A stretch of DNA of 64,000 bases from Archegozetes longisetosus (taxonomy: Eukaryota > Arthropoda > Arachnida > Sarcoptiformes > Trhypochthoniidae), in assembly GCA_018873245.2 (NCBI GenBank), contig JAEMBT020000141.1:1-64000 (forward strand), in the 5' to 3' direction. Below, piece by piece: positions 11,751-22,116 of the stretch. Every line of letters starts with the position of its first letter. The first letter of the stretch is position 1. The translations under genes and the position numbers were made by a program. The notes below the pieces were generated by a model. That model saw only the letters and a list, made by a program, of their open reading frames with translations, had not been told where the DNA came from and ran no database searches.

Positions 11751-12518
11751 GACATATGGCTTTCGAAAGATGAATATAAAGATTGGCTGAGAAAAGTTGA
11801 TGACTTCAAAGCTAATTGTATATTATGTAAAACTCAATTCACAATTAAATACGAAGGCATTTCAGCTGTCAATACACACAGAAAATCGAAATCACGCGAA
11901 TCAAATGTGAATTCGGCCAAAATGTCTTCAGCGTTAGGTAATTTCATCGCTAAATGTGATTCAAGTGAAACCAAATCTATAGTTGTCTCAAAGGTGTGTC
12001 TGGCATATCATTCAGTAAATCATCACTTGAGTTACGGATCAGCTAACTGTGGTAACAAATTAATTCAGAATTTATTTACTGATTCCAAGATTGCCAAAGG
12101 ATTACGTTGTGGTCGAACCAAAATGGAAGCTATAGAGAAGAATGTCCTGTCTCCAGCTTCTATCGAATCTCATTTGAATAAAATTAGAGGTAAAGCATTT
12201 TCAATGAGCAAGCGATTCTCCTAATAAGAGAAACATTAAACTGTTTCCAATCGGTATTCAGTGTTTTGATAAAACTAATGGGATATGCAATTTCGTACTT
12301 GATTTGTACGAAGACTCAAATGAAAAATCTGATGCTGTTTATAATCAATTAAAGAAATCTTTAGCCAATAATGAGTTGAATCAAAATCAAGTAATTGCTT
12401 ACAGTGCTGACAATGCAAATGTAAATTATGGTAATTATCATTCAGTCTATGAAAAATTCAAGTCAGAAAGTAATTTTATAGTGAAAGCGAATTGTAATTG
12501 TCATTTAATTCATAATAC
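11751..12518 (+). pseudogene. hAT transposase pseudogene, X1 right arm, cut by Polinton B
   Basis: The exon starts after TTATTTTCAG at 11751. The frame matches the left-arm copy up to an indel near 12205 (AATGAGCAAGCG instead of AATAGCAAGCG), then continues in another frame through the second catalytic Asp block. It stops abruptly at CATAATAC, where the Polinton B terminus AGTAGTAG begins. The C-terminal part is absent on this side. Confidence 0.85.
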
Positions 12519-12855
12519 AGTAGTAGATATGTGCTTCTGGACCGGAGCGCTGTAGACCTGAGAGGATTCTAGACCTGAGCGCTCTAGACCTGAGAGGGAT
12601 TCTAGACCTGAATACTCTATACTTGAGAGAGATGCCTAAAGCTTCTTCAAGGCTATAATTGAGTTGACAATACTGTCTATTCATAAAATTGATATAAAAT
12701 TAGCTCAATTGTTAATCAATTTATTTTCCCCGAAATCAATGCATTTACAAGATTTTTTTTATTAACAATTCATTATTTTTTTTTATCAAATGAGAATAGA
12801 GATAGAAAATCGCAGTAAGAATAACCCAATAGCCTTAGTTTTACATAAAGAACAC
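12519..12855. repeat. Polinton B terminal inverted repeat
   Basis: Matches the Polinton A right terminal repeat (47117-47454), with CTCTAGACCTGAG tandem words near the tip. Its inner end contains the last codons of the protease gene. Confidence 0.85.
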
Positions 12856-13101
12856 AATAGTGACCACGAGTTATGCATGTCAAACACTGTAAAGTCATTC
12901 TATTAAACCCCCAACTAAGTGGACAATTATCTTCCATATAAATAATGAATTCTTCATGAAGTGGTGGCAATCCGTATGAATCAAAGTATTCTCCAGTACC
13001 ATCCTCCTCAAAAATCATTGCAACCCAATTCTCTCCACCCTTATCCGAGGTATCAGTGTTAACAATTAGGGATAGAGACTATTGATTAAAGTTGTATCCA
13101 T
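12773..13101 (-). pseudogene. adenain-like protease, Polinton B (deleted N-terminus)
   Basis: The catalytic part is intact: an acidic residue in YFDSYGLPP and the Cys in RGHYCVLY. The region between the start codon at 13101 and the His block has lost about 75 bp relative to 46798-47199, and the frame is broken there. The 3' end lies in the terminal repeat. Confidence 0.85.
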
Positions 13102-14412
13102 TTAATGGAAATCTAGAATAGCATTTCTATCTTCTGTTATCGTAATTAAATTATCAAATTCTGAATAAATGAGAACATTTATTGTTTCCGGGAGTGGTCT
13201 CTTAAAATGAACTTCGATACGCATTGTGCCGTGATTAATAGGACTTATATGACTATCAATACCACACCCATCAGATTGATCTGGGGAGAAATTGAAACCA
13301 AAATAGTTCTTCCTTTAACCCATTCATCTAGAGATATGGTCGTATGACTATCGGTTGATATCTGATTAAGAGCTCTGTAAAACTCCAAATACTCTCTAGA
13401 ATATATTCCGTTGTCAAAGTCTGGTTGGAAGCCTCTTCTTGGATACTGAATACTATTTTGGAAGCAAGCTATGAAATTCAAGTCATAATGATGAAAATAA
13501 TAGGGATTCTTTTTAAAAGAACCATTCAAACTCTTATTGGAGACAAAGAATATCAAGCATCTTCTTGGTAGCTGTCCATTAATAACATTTTCAAGTGAAG
13601 TATTTAGAGTACCAGCATTAATTGTCGTTGTAGTCACTGGAGATCTTGTTATAGGATATCTAGCAGGAGTTATTTCCAGAGCTTTATGATGTGCAAACAC
13701 AATATCTTGACTCACTCTAGCTCTGGAGAGATTGAGTGAGACTTCAATAAATTCGGTCCTCGGAACAATTTTATCATCAGAGCACATCATGTAAAATTCG
13801 ACAGGATTTGGCACCAATTTAATTCTTATTTTGCAGCCACCAAGTATAGCCCGTCCTTGGAATGCTATATCTGAGTTCAGTTTGCCATAAAGGTCATAAA
13901 TTCTTCCTGTTGAAATTTCTCTGTCTTTATCGGGCAATACGCCGCTAGGGCTAACATGCTTTATATATTTCGTTCTCATCGTATTAGGCTTGTGTGGAGT
14001 ATCCCACAATTCATCACTAAAATAAGGAAAATCATTTTTAATATAAGAATAAAGTTTGTAAAGATGTTGTAATCTGTGTATCTCCAATGAAACAGTCGAC
14101 TTGTTGCCACAGGGAATTCATAAAATTATTTACAATAGAAACATTGTTCCAATCGTTTGCCACTACTTCCGACTTATCTGTCTTTGAAAGGATTATTCTC
14201 AGTTGAACGTTTAAAAGTATTTCCTTCGGGATGATATATTCATTAGCAGACGTTGGAACCACAAATTCAATATGTCCACCAGAATTTAATGCACTTATCG
14301 GTCTGTGATCAGTTTGAATTGTAGACTTTACTGATGTTTGTACAGCAGGCAATGCATACAAATCAAGTTCTGGTAATGTAACAACAGGCGAGGCTTCACT
14401 TACAATAGACAT
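13102..14412 (-). pseudogene. major capsid protein candidate, Polinton B
   Basis: Copy of the 453-residue protein at 45436-46797. The first ~120 residues (from the ATG at 14412) match. About 50 bp are then missing after TSLQT, shifting the frame. The rest continues to about 13290, where one T is missing from a T-run and the last ~50 residues are out of frame. The product would not fold as the intact protein. Confidence 0.8.
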
Positions 14413-14878
14413 TATTCAAATAAAGACAATTTCGATTTCTTATTTCTTTTGATAATTCTTCTTTTTCAAGAGCTTTGCGACCTTCTGCCAACGCTCGCAG
14501 TTGTAACAATGAAGGCTTTCTTCTTTTGACGTTCTTTATATTTGATATCCGTTTCCGAGCACTTTTTCTCTTTCTGCCAGACCCGCTTTGTCTAAAGTTC
14601 CGCACTTTTTCTAATGCATCTTCTGCGATATCTAGACCTGTGTTTTTAAGTTTCTTCTTCATTGCTGTCTTGAAATTGTCTCCTTGAAGTAAGTCTGTAC
14701 CAATATTTATACCTGTATTTAAAGCTTTTTTACCAAGATATTTGAGGATAGGCATAACAGCTCCAGAAAGGAGGCGACCGAAAAAACCATGCCCTTTTTG
14801 GTATCTTACGCCAGAATATCCTGCAATGCCAGATCCTGCTTGGTTAACGTAATAGGTTGTGAAGGGATTTGAGCCCAT
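14396..14878 (-). CDS. membranin/pVI-like virion protein, Polinton B
   Basis: About 160 residues. A Gly-rich N-terminus (AGSGIAGYSG) is followed by an amphipathic or hydrophobic stretch (GFFGRLLSGAVMPILKYLG) and a very basic tail (GSGRKRKSARKR). This layout is shared with Polinton/adintovirus membrane-active proteins that resemble adenovirus pVI. This copy keeps the GGG run that is short in Polinton A, so its N-terminal half is the better one. Near the C-terminus an extra GA shifts the last ~20 residues compared with the A copy. It overlaps the minor capsid gene by 35 nt at its start. Confidence 0.75.
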   Translation of the reverse strand: MGSNPFTTYYVNQAGSGIAGYSGVRYQKGHGFFGRLLSGAVMPILKYLGKKALNTGINIGTDLLQGDNFKTAMKKKLKNTGLDIAEDALEKVRNFRQSGSGRKRKSARKRISNIKNVKRRKPSLLQLRALAEGRKALEKEELSKEIRNRNCLYLNNVYCK

Positions 14879-15941
14879 CTTTTGGTCTTTTACGGAAATG
14901 GAGTGTCACAGTTGAACGGCCAAAATCAAATGGAATAGTTTCCCCGATGTCGTCTTTTATATCGATTTCAATGGTATCAAATTCATGACTAACAATTGAA
15001 TGGTAAAAAGGTTCCAAGAAACGCAAAAGACATTGTTCACCAAATTTAATCTTCCGAGGGATTTCCACCTGACGTAATAAATTAGTCTGCATATTCCCGG
15101 TCAAAACAGGTTTGACTATAGAGCAGTAAACCAATATATGAAGCTCACTAACATTGAATTGAACTGGAAACGGAGCCTCGAATTCTACCGGGTAAACGTT
15201 ATCACCCGATGGATTATCATATGAAATATTACGATTCAATTTGACTTCATTATCTGCTAAAATCTTCCACTTTCTTCATCATAAAAATAGGAAATAAGCC
15301 CTCCAGTGGTTTCATTTCTTAATCCTAGCATGAGCTCCAGTTCTTCAGGGAGTGCTGGATAGAAAAAAGAGTCGTTCTTGACAGATATTCCATTTATTAT
15401 GAATAATCGGTTATAAATAGGATCGTATCTCAACGATGGTGCTCTTTTCATCACATCTTTGAAAATGATTTTTCCAAAATTTTAAGCTTTTGTTTATTTC
15501 TGAAATCAATAGGTCAATAGAAGGATAATATCCTTTTCGAAGTATTGCTTCATCTGTATGGAAATATTCTCCTTTATTCGAAAATATACTTAAATTATAA
15601 TCAGACCTTATGTTGAACCATGATTTAGTGTAACTCATTTCCGCTAATCCAACTTCCCATTCAGAATTCAATTTTATTTTCTCGGGAAGTTTAGTCACAA
15701 AATTTGCAACTGTATTATTCCTATGACTTTGAGGACTTTCAACATTGCTGAATAGATGAATATAAAACGAATCATTTGCAGTATCCATAGTGAAGTTCGA
15801 GTAATTTTCTACACCACAAAAACTTTTCAAATTTCTTTTATTATTATAACTTATATTGAATTTTACAATAAGAAAAACCAATACAATAGACAAAGCAAAA
15901 ATTTCAAATATTAGAAAGCCAACCTTCATGCATGGTTTCAT
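14844..15941 (-). pseudogene. minor capsid (penton-like) candidate, Polinton B
   Basis: Copy of 43910-45008. It starts at 15941, where ATGA overlaps the stop of the membrane protein. The membrane segment near the start and the DSFYIHLFSNVESPQ and WEVGLAEMSYTKSW blocks are intact. Frame shifts occur near 15480 and near 15265, each an indel in a short run. The C-terminal beta-rich part (FDTIEIDIKDDIGE) is intact. Confidence 0.75.
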
Positions 15942-16210
15942 GACGGAGAATGATTATCACTATGGTTGGAATGATTTCTTTTTATTTTTGGGTTCGGTAA
16001 CATATAGCCTAGACAACTCGTTAGCAAGGCGGTCCATAAACTTTCGTCACCATTTTTCATGCTTAGATTATACAACGAAGTTACCATTACCACAAGTATG
16101 ACAATAACTTGAGATAAATATATTACTTCGTTCGCAGTGGGAGTGGAAAAATCAGTGAACCAGCCAATATTATTCATTTGCCTGAAACCCTCAGAATTCT
16201 CAGTTTTCAT
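15938..16210 (-). CDS. small membrane protein, Polinton B
   Basis: About 90 residues from the ATG at 16210, placed by the ATGA overlap seen in Polinton A. It has one hydrophobic segment (IYLSQVIVILVVMVTSLYNL), then SLWTALLTSCLGYMLPNPKIK, a block I know from many arthropod Polintons, and a His/Asn/Ser-rich tail. Role unknown; presumably virion membrane or assembly. Confidence 0.75.
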   Translation of the reverse strand: MKTENSEGFRQMNNIGWFTDFSTPTANEVIYLSQVIVILVVMVTSLYNLSMKNGDESLWTALLTSCLGYMLPNPKIKRNHSNHSDNHSPS

Positions 16211-16314
16211 GACCTCTTCTCGTGCAATTTGAAGAGATCTTTTGCTGGAATCCATGAATTCTCGCATTGAAGATAATTCATCCATTTTACAAAATATTCG
16301 AGAATATTGTTTCA

Positions 16315-17837
16315 GTTGGCTTTTACTTTTGTGTGAAGCTGGGGAAACCATTACATATATATATATTTATTATCAGCATGACTTGACAAGCAAAAAAGTC
16401 TCAAGCCACACCCACCTCCGCCCACTTCTAAGCTCCACCCACTGAAAAAATTTTTAGCCACACCAACCAAATTTATCTCAAATTTTTATCTAAATGTACT
16501 GTTTAAAAATATGCAAGCGGATCCTCAAAATTCCTTTTGTGGGCGGAGTTATAAACGTTCAAAGTTCGATTTTTCAAAACTTTGACTAGCTTCTACTTTC
16601 CGTAAAGCTGTTGTAGCAATTACATTTATATATATTTGTTATCAGCATTACATAGCAAATAAAATTCTCAAGCCACGCCCACCTCCGACCATTTTTAGGC
16701 TCCGCCTGCCAAAAAAATTTTAAGCCACACCCACCAAAATTTTCTTAAATTTCTATCTAAACATACTATTTAAGAATATGCAATCGATTCTCAAAATTCA
16801 TTCTGTGGGCGAAGTTATGAATTTTAAAAATTTCGGTATTCAATAGTAACTAGGACATCATTTATGTCTAGTTTTTCATGTTTACTTACTATCCGTTTTT
16901 AGGAAAAATACAGAACTATAAGTTATTAGGTATTCAAGGAAAACAAATTCTTACCAAGATTTACCAAAAAGATAAACATAATAATATGTTTTGATTATTG
17001 GATAAGCATATTTTGATTTTGTAATTGATATTACATTATTTATGATCATATTGTTATTGGAAAATATTATTTAAAAAATTTTCTTTAATTCAAATCTTCT
17101 AAAAATCTTAATAAATAAAATAACAAATAAAAAAATTGATTAAACTTACACTTATAGCGAAACCAGTGCGAGTAAAATTCACAAATAACAAAATTTTCAC
17201 AGAAAACTGAATTTAAGACACTTATTTAAAAAATCAAAACACGTGTTGATGTATAATAAGTAAGAAAACATGAAAAACTAGACATAAATGATGTCCTAGT
17301 TACTATTGGAATACCGAAATTTTGAAAATTCATAACTTCGCCCACAGAATGAATTTTGAGAATTCGATTGCATATTCTTAAATAGTATGTTTAGATAGAA
17401 ATTTAAGAAAATTTTGGTGGGTGTGGCTTAAAATTTTTTTGGCAGGCGGAGCCTAAAAATGGTCGGAGGTGGGCGTGGCTTGAGAATTTTATTTGCTATG
17501 TAATGCTGATAACAAATATATATAAATGTAATTGCTACAACAGCTTTACGGAAAGTAGAAGCTAGTCAAAGTTTTGAAAAATCGAACTTTGAACGTTTAT
17601 AACTCCGCCCACAAAAGGAATTTTGAGGATCCGCTTGCATATTTTTAAACAGTACATTTAGATAAAAATTTGAGATAAATTTGGTTGGTGTGGCTAAAAA
17701 TTTTTTTAGTGGGTGGAGCTTAGAAGTGGGCGGAGGTGGGTGTGGCTTGAGACTTTTTTGCTTGTCAAGTCATGCTGATAATAAATATATATATATGTAA
17801 TGGTTTCCCCAGCTTCACACAAAAGTAAAAGCCAACC
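16315..17837. mobile_element. non-autonomous Merlin-family element (palindromic MITE)
   Basis: The ends GTTGGCTTTTACTTTTGTGTG and its inverse match the full Merlin element at 56822-60647. The arms (about 16315-16870 and 17290-17837) are inverted copies, each of two ~270-bp modules carrying GTGGGCGGAG / GGGTGTGGC boxes. The centre has no transposase. The flanks do not form a target duplication: Polinton B lies on the left and env-like sequence on the right. Confidence 0.85.
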
Positions 17838-17838
17838 C

Positions 17839-17967
17839 CAGTTTTATAACCGTAAACTTTCCATTGAGATAAACAATCAATCAAGTACTTTCGTCTTTTA
17901 TATCATAATCATTATCGTCCTTTTAATAGGATTAACTGTTTATTTTAAAAGAAAGAAAGCATTCTAA
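17839..17967 (+). pseudogene. C-terminal end of a membrane protein, cut by the Merlin MITE
   Basis: A frame open from the MITE boundary encodes a hydrophobic helix (FYIIIIIVLLIGLTVYF) followed by a short basic tail (KRKKAF) and a stop. This is the shape of an envelope glycoprotein or other type I protein C-terminus. The rest was removed by the insertion or rearrangement. Confidence 0.45.
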
Positions 17968-17986
17968 TTCATTTGATATAGCTAAC

Positions 17987-18872
17987 GTGCAAGCCATTGA
18001 ACTTGAACGACGTGCTCGTAACTCTAATATTGTAACTGAACCTCAATCATTAGTTTCTGATGAGGAATCCGACGAAGAAACTGATAATAAATCAAATATA
18101 TCGCAGACAACAACCCCAACTCCTCTTCGGAAAACCAAGCGAGTTTTATTTTTAACAACGATTATCACTTTATCATTGACACCAGCTAACGCTTTTGATT
18201 ACAAATATATGGTGATCTTCATAAAATTCCAGTCGCCATGCAATGAATTACTCCTGAATAACAAAACTACTCCAACACAAATTATATGGTGTCAAAATCA
18301 GTTTGAACTCTCTTTTATAAAACCTGTTAGCACGTTTTGTAAAATAGACAACGAGATTCTAGCAATACATAAACGACTATATTATGCAGCGTTTAACAGA
18401 CAAAAGCGATCGTATAGTCCAAACAATCTAAACAATGAGCTAGACAATTACCTAGCAACTACAATAGTTTCGTCATTTGCCGTATTAAAAGACATAGTAA
18501 ACACTATTGGAAGAAAATGGTCTCAAAATAAATTAGATTCAAGACTATTCGAAAACTCGCATTTCCAAATAAAATTTCCTTCGAACTTGTCTCTAGAAAT
18601 GTTCAAACTACATTTGTGCATTGCGGACTTTCAATCAAATACAATTATCTTAATGCTGCATAAAAACTCTGAACCTATATGGTTAAAGAAATATGTTATT
18701 CTTTTTTGGAGTAATAACTACTATTATTATTGTACTCCTATTATGTAACGGAGTACTAAAACTTATGAAGTTGCGCAGGAAAATGCACCAGAGTTATAAG
18801 GTGTTTTATGATAGAAAAACCAATGATTCATCGGCGGAGATGGGTTTCCCCTTACCTCCATTTCCCCTATAA
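17987..18872 (+). pseudogene. retroviral env-like glycoprotein gene, shortened
   Basis: No good ATG near the start; the frame opens just upstream of 17987. An acidic leader of about 55 residues precedes a basic and then hydrophobic segment (RVLFLTTIITLSLTPANA) that looks like a signal peptide. A furin-type site RQKR lies about 145 residues in. A membrane helix (IIIVLLLCNGVL region) and a cytoplasmic tail ending in a Pro-rich PLPPFPL are read in another frame after a break near 18680. The order matches gypsy/errantivirus Env. The outer subunit between signal and cleavage site is only about 90 residues, so it is probably deleted. Confidence 0.6.
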
Positions 18873-19010
18873 CTTTAAATTCGAATCAAACGAATTACCA
18901 CAACTACATCACTTACTAGAGGTTTATGGTTAATAAACGAGTAGTTCAAAAAAAAGAAAAAAAAATTAAAAAAAAAAGTTTTTGAAATTAAGTATATTCC
19001 ATTTTATAAT
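18873..19010. other. A-rich spacer
   Basis: Poly-A-rich runs between the env-like gene and the antisense chromodomain gene. No feature is recognised. Confidence 0.4.
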
Positions 19011-20525
19011 TCAATTTATTTTGATTATCAAGTATGTATCCTTATTACATAAAAAAAAGTTACTAAAAAAAATAATGTTCAAAACAATCACCAACGTAGT
19101 AGATTTAATATGGTTTGTAGTCCGACCATTCAATCTCATTAAGAAAATCATAATTATCACCAACGTTAGCAATAAATCGGAGACCAAAGGTAACAGTCGG
19201 TTGTCAACTTGACCCCCAAATCCAAGTTGTATAGGAGAAGAGGAATAAAGATCACATCTTAAATGTTGAACACGCCTGTTTATTAATCCATTCACCTCTG
19301 CTTCTTCTCGAACCAAAGGGTTGTATAGGAAGACTAAAAAAAATAAATAGTAATAATAATAATTGGGTTTTTTTAATGCGCTGAATAATTCAATCGCTCC
19401 ACTTACCCTTCCTTTTAGTTGCTTCTTTTCCCACAACTAAAACCGACAGAACATGTAGAAAGTCCCAACTGCCATGTCTCAACTTCGGAGCAAACACCAA
19501 ACCTAGGACTGGTTTACCGGTCTGTAAAAGGCTCGAGAACTTCTTTCTCACAGCTGTCCGATTTCCGAAACCATACTTGCTGTATTTGCGCATCTTTTCA
19601 CGTGTTTCTCGCTCCTCTTTTGGTGATGTCCAATTTTCACCCATTAAAAGTGGGCAAATTTCAACCGTAGAATTTAATTTTTGCCATTCCATGCATAGTT
19701 GAGCCCAGAAACGCATTTCCACCTCACAAGCAAGTAAACCTGCTAGACCATCTCTGCGAAATAAAGTCCGATTATAGTTAAAAAAAAATTTTTTTTACTA
19801 AGGAAAATATAATAGTAAACCTTTCAAATCCAAACCCTGGTATAAACCACTTGTTGTTCTCATAATAACTAAGCTGAGAATCCAAGACTTGATTAAATGG
19901 GCCATTCAGATGAAAAATGGATTTAGATGAAACCAAAGTACATAAACGAGCCGACTCCGGTGCGCCGGTGATCCTATATGTCTTTTCACCCTTCTTCTTA
20001 TTTTCGTAAGCTTGAATTAAAGCATTACTCAAGTTTTTCCGAGGCTCCCACGTATCCCATTCAGAGCCAAAGCCACACCAGCGAATTTTGTACTTTATGA
20101 CACCTTTTCTTTTCCTTTCACCCAAAATCGCTTCAACAAAATACTCGTATTGGTCTCTGGGTTGACGCTGATTTTCCTCGAAAACTTGTTTGTTTCTCTC
20201 AATCTACATGCAAAATGCATTAATGCATAAGTTTTGAAAGTCTTCGTGACTTACGTATTTTGCGCCGTTATCTGCTTTAGGGTATGTTTCTTTAACAAGG
20301 AGTGTAGTGATCTGTTCTTCTACTTGGGAAGTATTATCTATTGTACTAAACAAGTTATTCTCAGTCTCTTCTGTATGTTCACTGGAATCTACATTATTAA
20401 AAGATAAAAATTTTACTTTATTATATTAATTATACTTTACTAAATAATAAACTTAGCTTCTACCACAAGATGAACTCACCGTTATTTGTAGTTGATATTT
20501 CAATCGTCGCTTGAATTGGACCCAT
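19011..20525 (-). CDS. spliced chromodomain protein gene
   Basis: At least four exons join in frame with consensus splice sites: 20525-20480 (ATG, donor GTGAGT), 20388-20255 (donor GTAAGT), 20203-19821 and 19753-~19407. A fifth exon from 19333 is likely, because a GTAAGT donor at 19406 and a TTTTTTTAG acceptor keep the frame open to about 19012. Exon 3 holds a chromodomain: YEYFVEAIL, then KYKIRWCGF and WEPRKNL, carrying the aromatic residues that bind methyl-lysine. The region downstream (WFIPGFGFERDGLAG...) is unrecognised. No frame break was found, unlike its neighbours. It is antisense to the env-like gene and lies between that gene and the LTR. It could be a host gene or a gene captured by the retroelement. 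Confidence 0.7.
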
Positions 20526-21233
20526 TGTTTCTATTAACTTTATTTTAATCCTATTATGAATTACAAAACAACATTTATTTAAATATACAATACGTAAATA
20601 ATTCGGAAAAATAGAAAAAATTTTTTTTTTTGAAAATAATCATAATTAAATTTTCTATTGAATGTAAGTATGATGGGAATTAACTGTACTTTTGAATGGT
20701 TGCGTATATAATCATGCGCATTGCTAACAAGCTTACGTATAACTTAATTTAAAAAAAAAACTTTAAAAGTAACATAAAACGGGTAATCACTAATAAAAGT
20801 AATAGTAAATTAAAATTACTATTTAAAAAGTTATATCAATATACTTAGCATATATAGAAAACAAAACAAAAAAGATATTGACCAAACCTTAACCTTCTGT
20901 TGAACCTTTTGCCTACGCTGACCAGTTGAGGGAAAGTGTCTGACACAAATGACGACTAAAATAAATTTTAATTTTCAATATCGAATATCTTCTAAACCGT
21001 TTAAGAGCCAGAGATCGCTCTGCGCTTAATAAGTAAAGCATAAACTCAAATATTTTCTGCAAAAATTTGATCGAGGGCGGCTCTATTCAAGTACTAAAAA
21101 TTTTAATTTATTTATTAATAAGCATCAAAATCCACCATAACGACATCTATTATTCAAAATTTGAACAAAACACAGTTACTTCATGCTAAACACGTATTAT
21201 TTAAACTATAGGAAACTAAACTATATTTTACTA
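20526..21233. other. non-coding, 5' flank of the chromodomain gene
   Basis: AT-rich with poly-T and poly-A runs. It contains the divergent space between the chromodomain gene start and the 21274 ORF. I see no gene, repeat family or clear promoter in it. Confidence 0.4.
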
Positions 21234-21273
21234 TTTGTCTAACGACATTATTATTAAAATTCTTATAGTCGAT

Positions 21274-21690
21274 ATGTCAGATAGAATTCGAAGACATAGG
21301 CATAATGAAGTTTCAAGAACATTTACACCATATAGGAACCGAACAAGCTATACCGAGTTGGATGAACTTCGAGGAATCGCCGACAACATTAGGACCCAAC
21401 TTTTATTCATAAACGAACTATTAAATATGCAGAATCCGGATGAAGAACTAACGGGACAATTGGGTCGATCAATCACGGATATTGTCATCCATCTTACTAC
21501 TAGCAGCACTATGATTAGCGATATTCGTTCCGCTATTTTAAACATTATCTTCAACAGACAACAAGCTTCTACCTCATCAACAACAGTTCAAAATGGTGTT
21601 CAGACTTCTATTCACCCTTTAAATAGCACAAATGGGTGCTATAATACCTCAAGCCTTACCTCACAGCCATACTATGGATATCATCGCTAA
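21274..21690 (+). CDS. unrecognised 138-residue protein
   Basis: The start chosen is the ATG at 21274. The protein has an Arg-rich N-terminus (SDRIRRHRHNEVSRTF), a helical middle (LDELRGIADNIRTQLLFINELL) and a Ser/Thr/Gln-rich tail. I do not recognise a domain. It lies 430 bp upstream of the LTR, so it could be an accessory gene of the retroelement or a host exon. The frame is clean. Confidence 0.4.
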   Translation: MSDRIRRHRHNEVSRTFTPYRNRTSYTELDELRGIADNIRTQLLFINELLNMQNPDEELTGQLGRSITDIVIHLTTSSTMISDIRSAILNIIFNRQQASTSSTTVQNGVQTSIHPLNSTNGCYNTSSLTSQPYYGYHR

Positions 21691-22116
21691 TACCTCAAGT
21701 TTGATTTTTACACTATTCATTTTATATTATATTTTTTTTCCTTGTTTTTTTAATTGGGCGAAGTTTATACGTGGCATAAATACTCCAGTATTAATATTTT
21801 AAAATATACATATAAAAATATGAATAATCACATAATTATTAAGAAAAAGATATATATATAATAACTAATGTATTCATTAAAAAAAAAATATTTTACTAAC
21901 TACCTCTTTATATGCCAAACTTATAATCTTAAATATCTATAAAAAAATTTTTATTTTCTTTTGTTTTCACAAATAATGTCCAAATACTATAAACTAAATG
22001 CTATTATAATTTTAAATTGTTTTTTCTATTGCTTGTATTGTTAAATCTAATATCACATTATTTAATGTAAACCAATTACGCGTTACACAGAGTCGTGTAA
22101 TCTAAGGTGGGGGTAT
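21691..22116. other. non-coding stretch ending in a polypurine tract
   Basis: AT-rich. At 22104-22113 AAGGTGGGGG is a polypurine tract directly in front of the LTR, where plus-strand priming would start. Confidence 0.5.

Larger units (their letters stand above)
2720..12518. repeat. large palindrome X, copy 1
   Basis: The left arm (about 2720-6482) is repeated inverted as the right arm (about 9158-12518). Each arm holds a hAT pseudogene, a Tc1 scrap and gene 1. The unique centre (about 6483-9157) holds most of a hAT-type MITE, gene 2 and a possible exon. The inner breakpoint falls inside the MITE and the outer limit falls inside a protease fragment, so X looks like an inverted duplication rather than an ordinary transposon with terminal repeats. 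The right arm is cut by Polinton B. Confidence 0.85.
1330..16313. repeat. left arm of a large inverted duplication
   Basis: Read on the minus strand, this segment matches 43538-62757. Going from the spacer outwards, both arms show the integrase/membrane-protein end of the Polinton, the capsid genes, the protease, the Polinton terminus, the hAT/palindrome X block, a D-type protease scrap and the 1375-2460 palindromic repeat. The right arm is longer because a Merlin element (56822-60647) is inserted in it. The left arm has small deletions in the capsid and protease genes. Identity was judged by eye; an alignment would give exact limits. Confidence 0.8.
12519..16313 (-). mobile_element. Polinton B: truncated copy of the capsid/protease end
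   Basis: It starts at the Polinton terminus AGTAGTAGATATG (12519) and reads on the minus strand as membrane protein, minor capsid, membranin-like, major capsid and protease, the last five genes of Polinton A in the same order. At 16313 homology to Polinton A stops inside the chromodomain end of the integrase and a Merlin MITE begins. The hAT target at 12511-12518 is the same site as the one flanking Polinton A at 47455, lacking only GG. Confidence 0.9.

Noticed and set aside
2720..12518. Palindrome X as a hAT transposon with long terminal repeats
   Set aside because: The tips lie inside a protease fragment, there is no 8-bp duplication, and the inner breakpoint is inside a MITE; inverted duplication fits better.
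14475..14687. Hydrophobic frame antisense to the pVI-like gene (also at 45163-45399)
   Set aside because: Shadow of the Lys/Arg-rich frame on the other strand.
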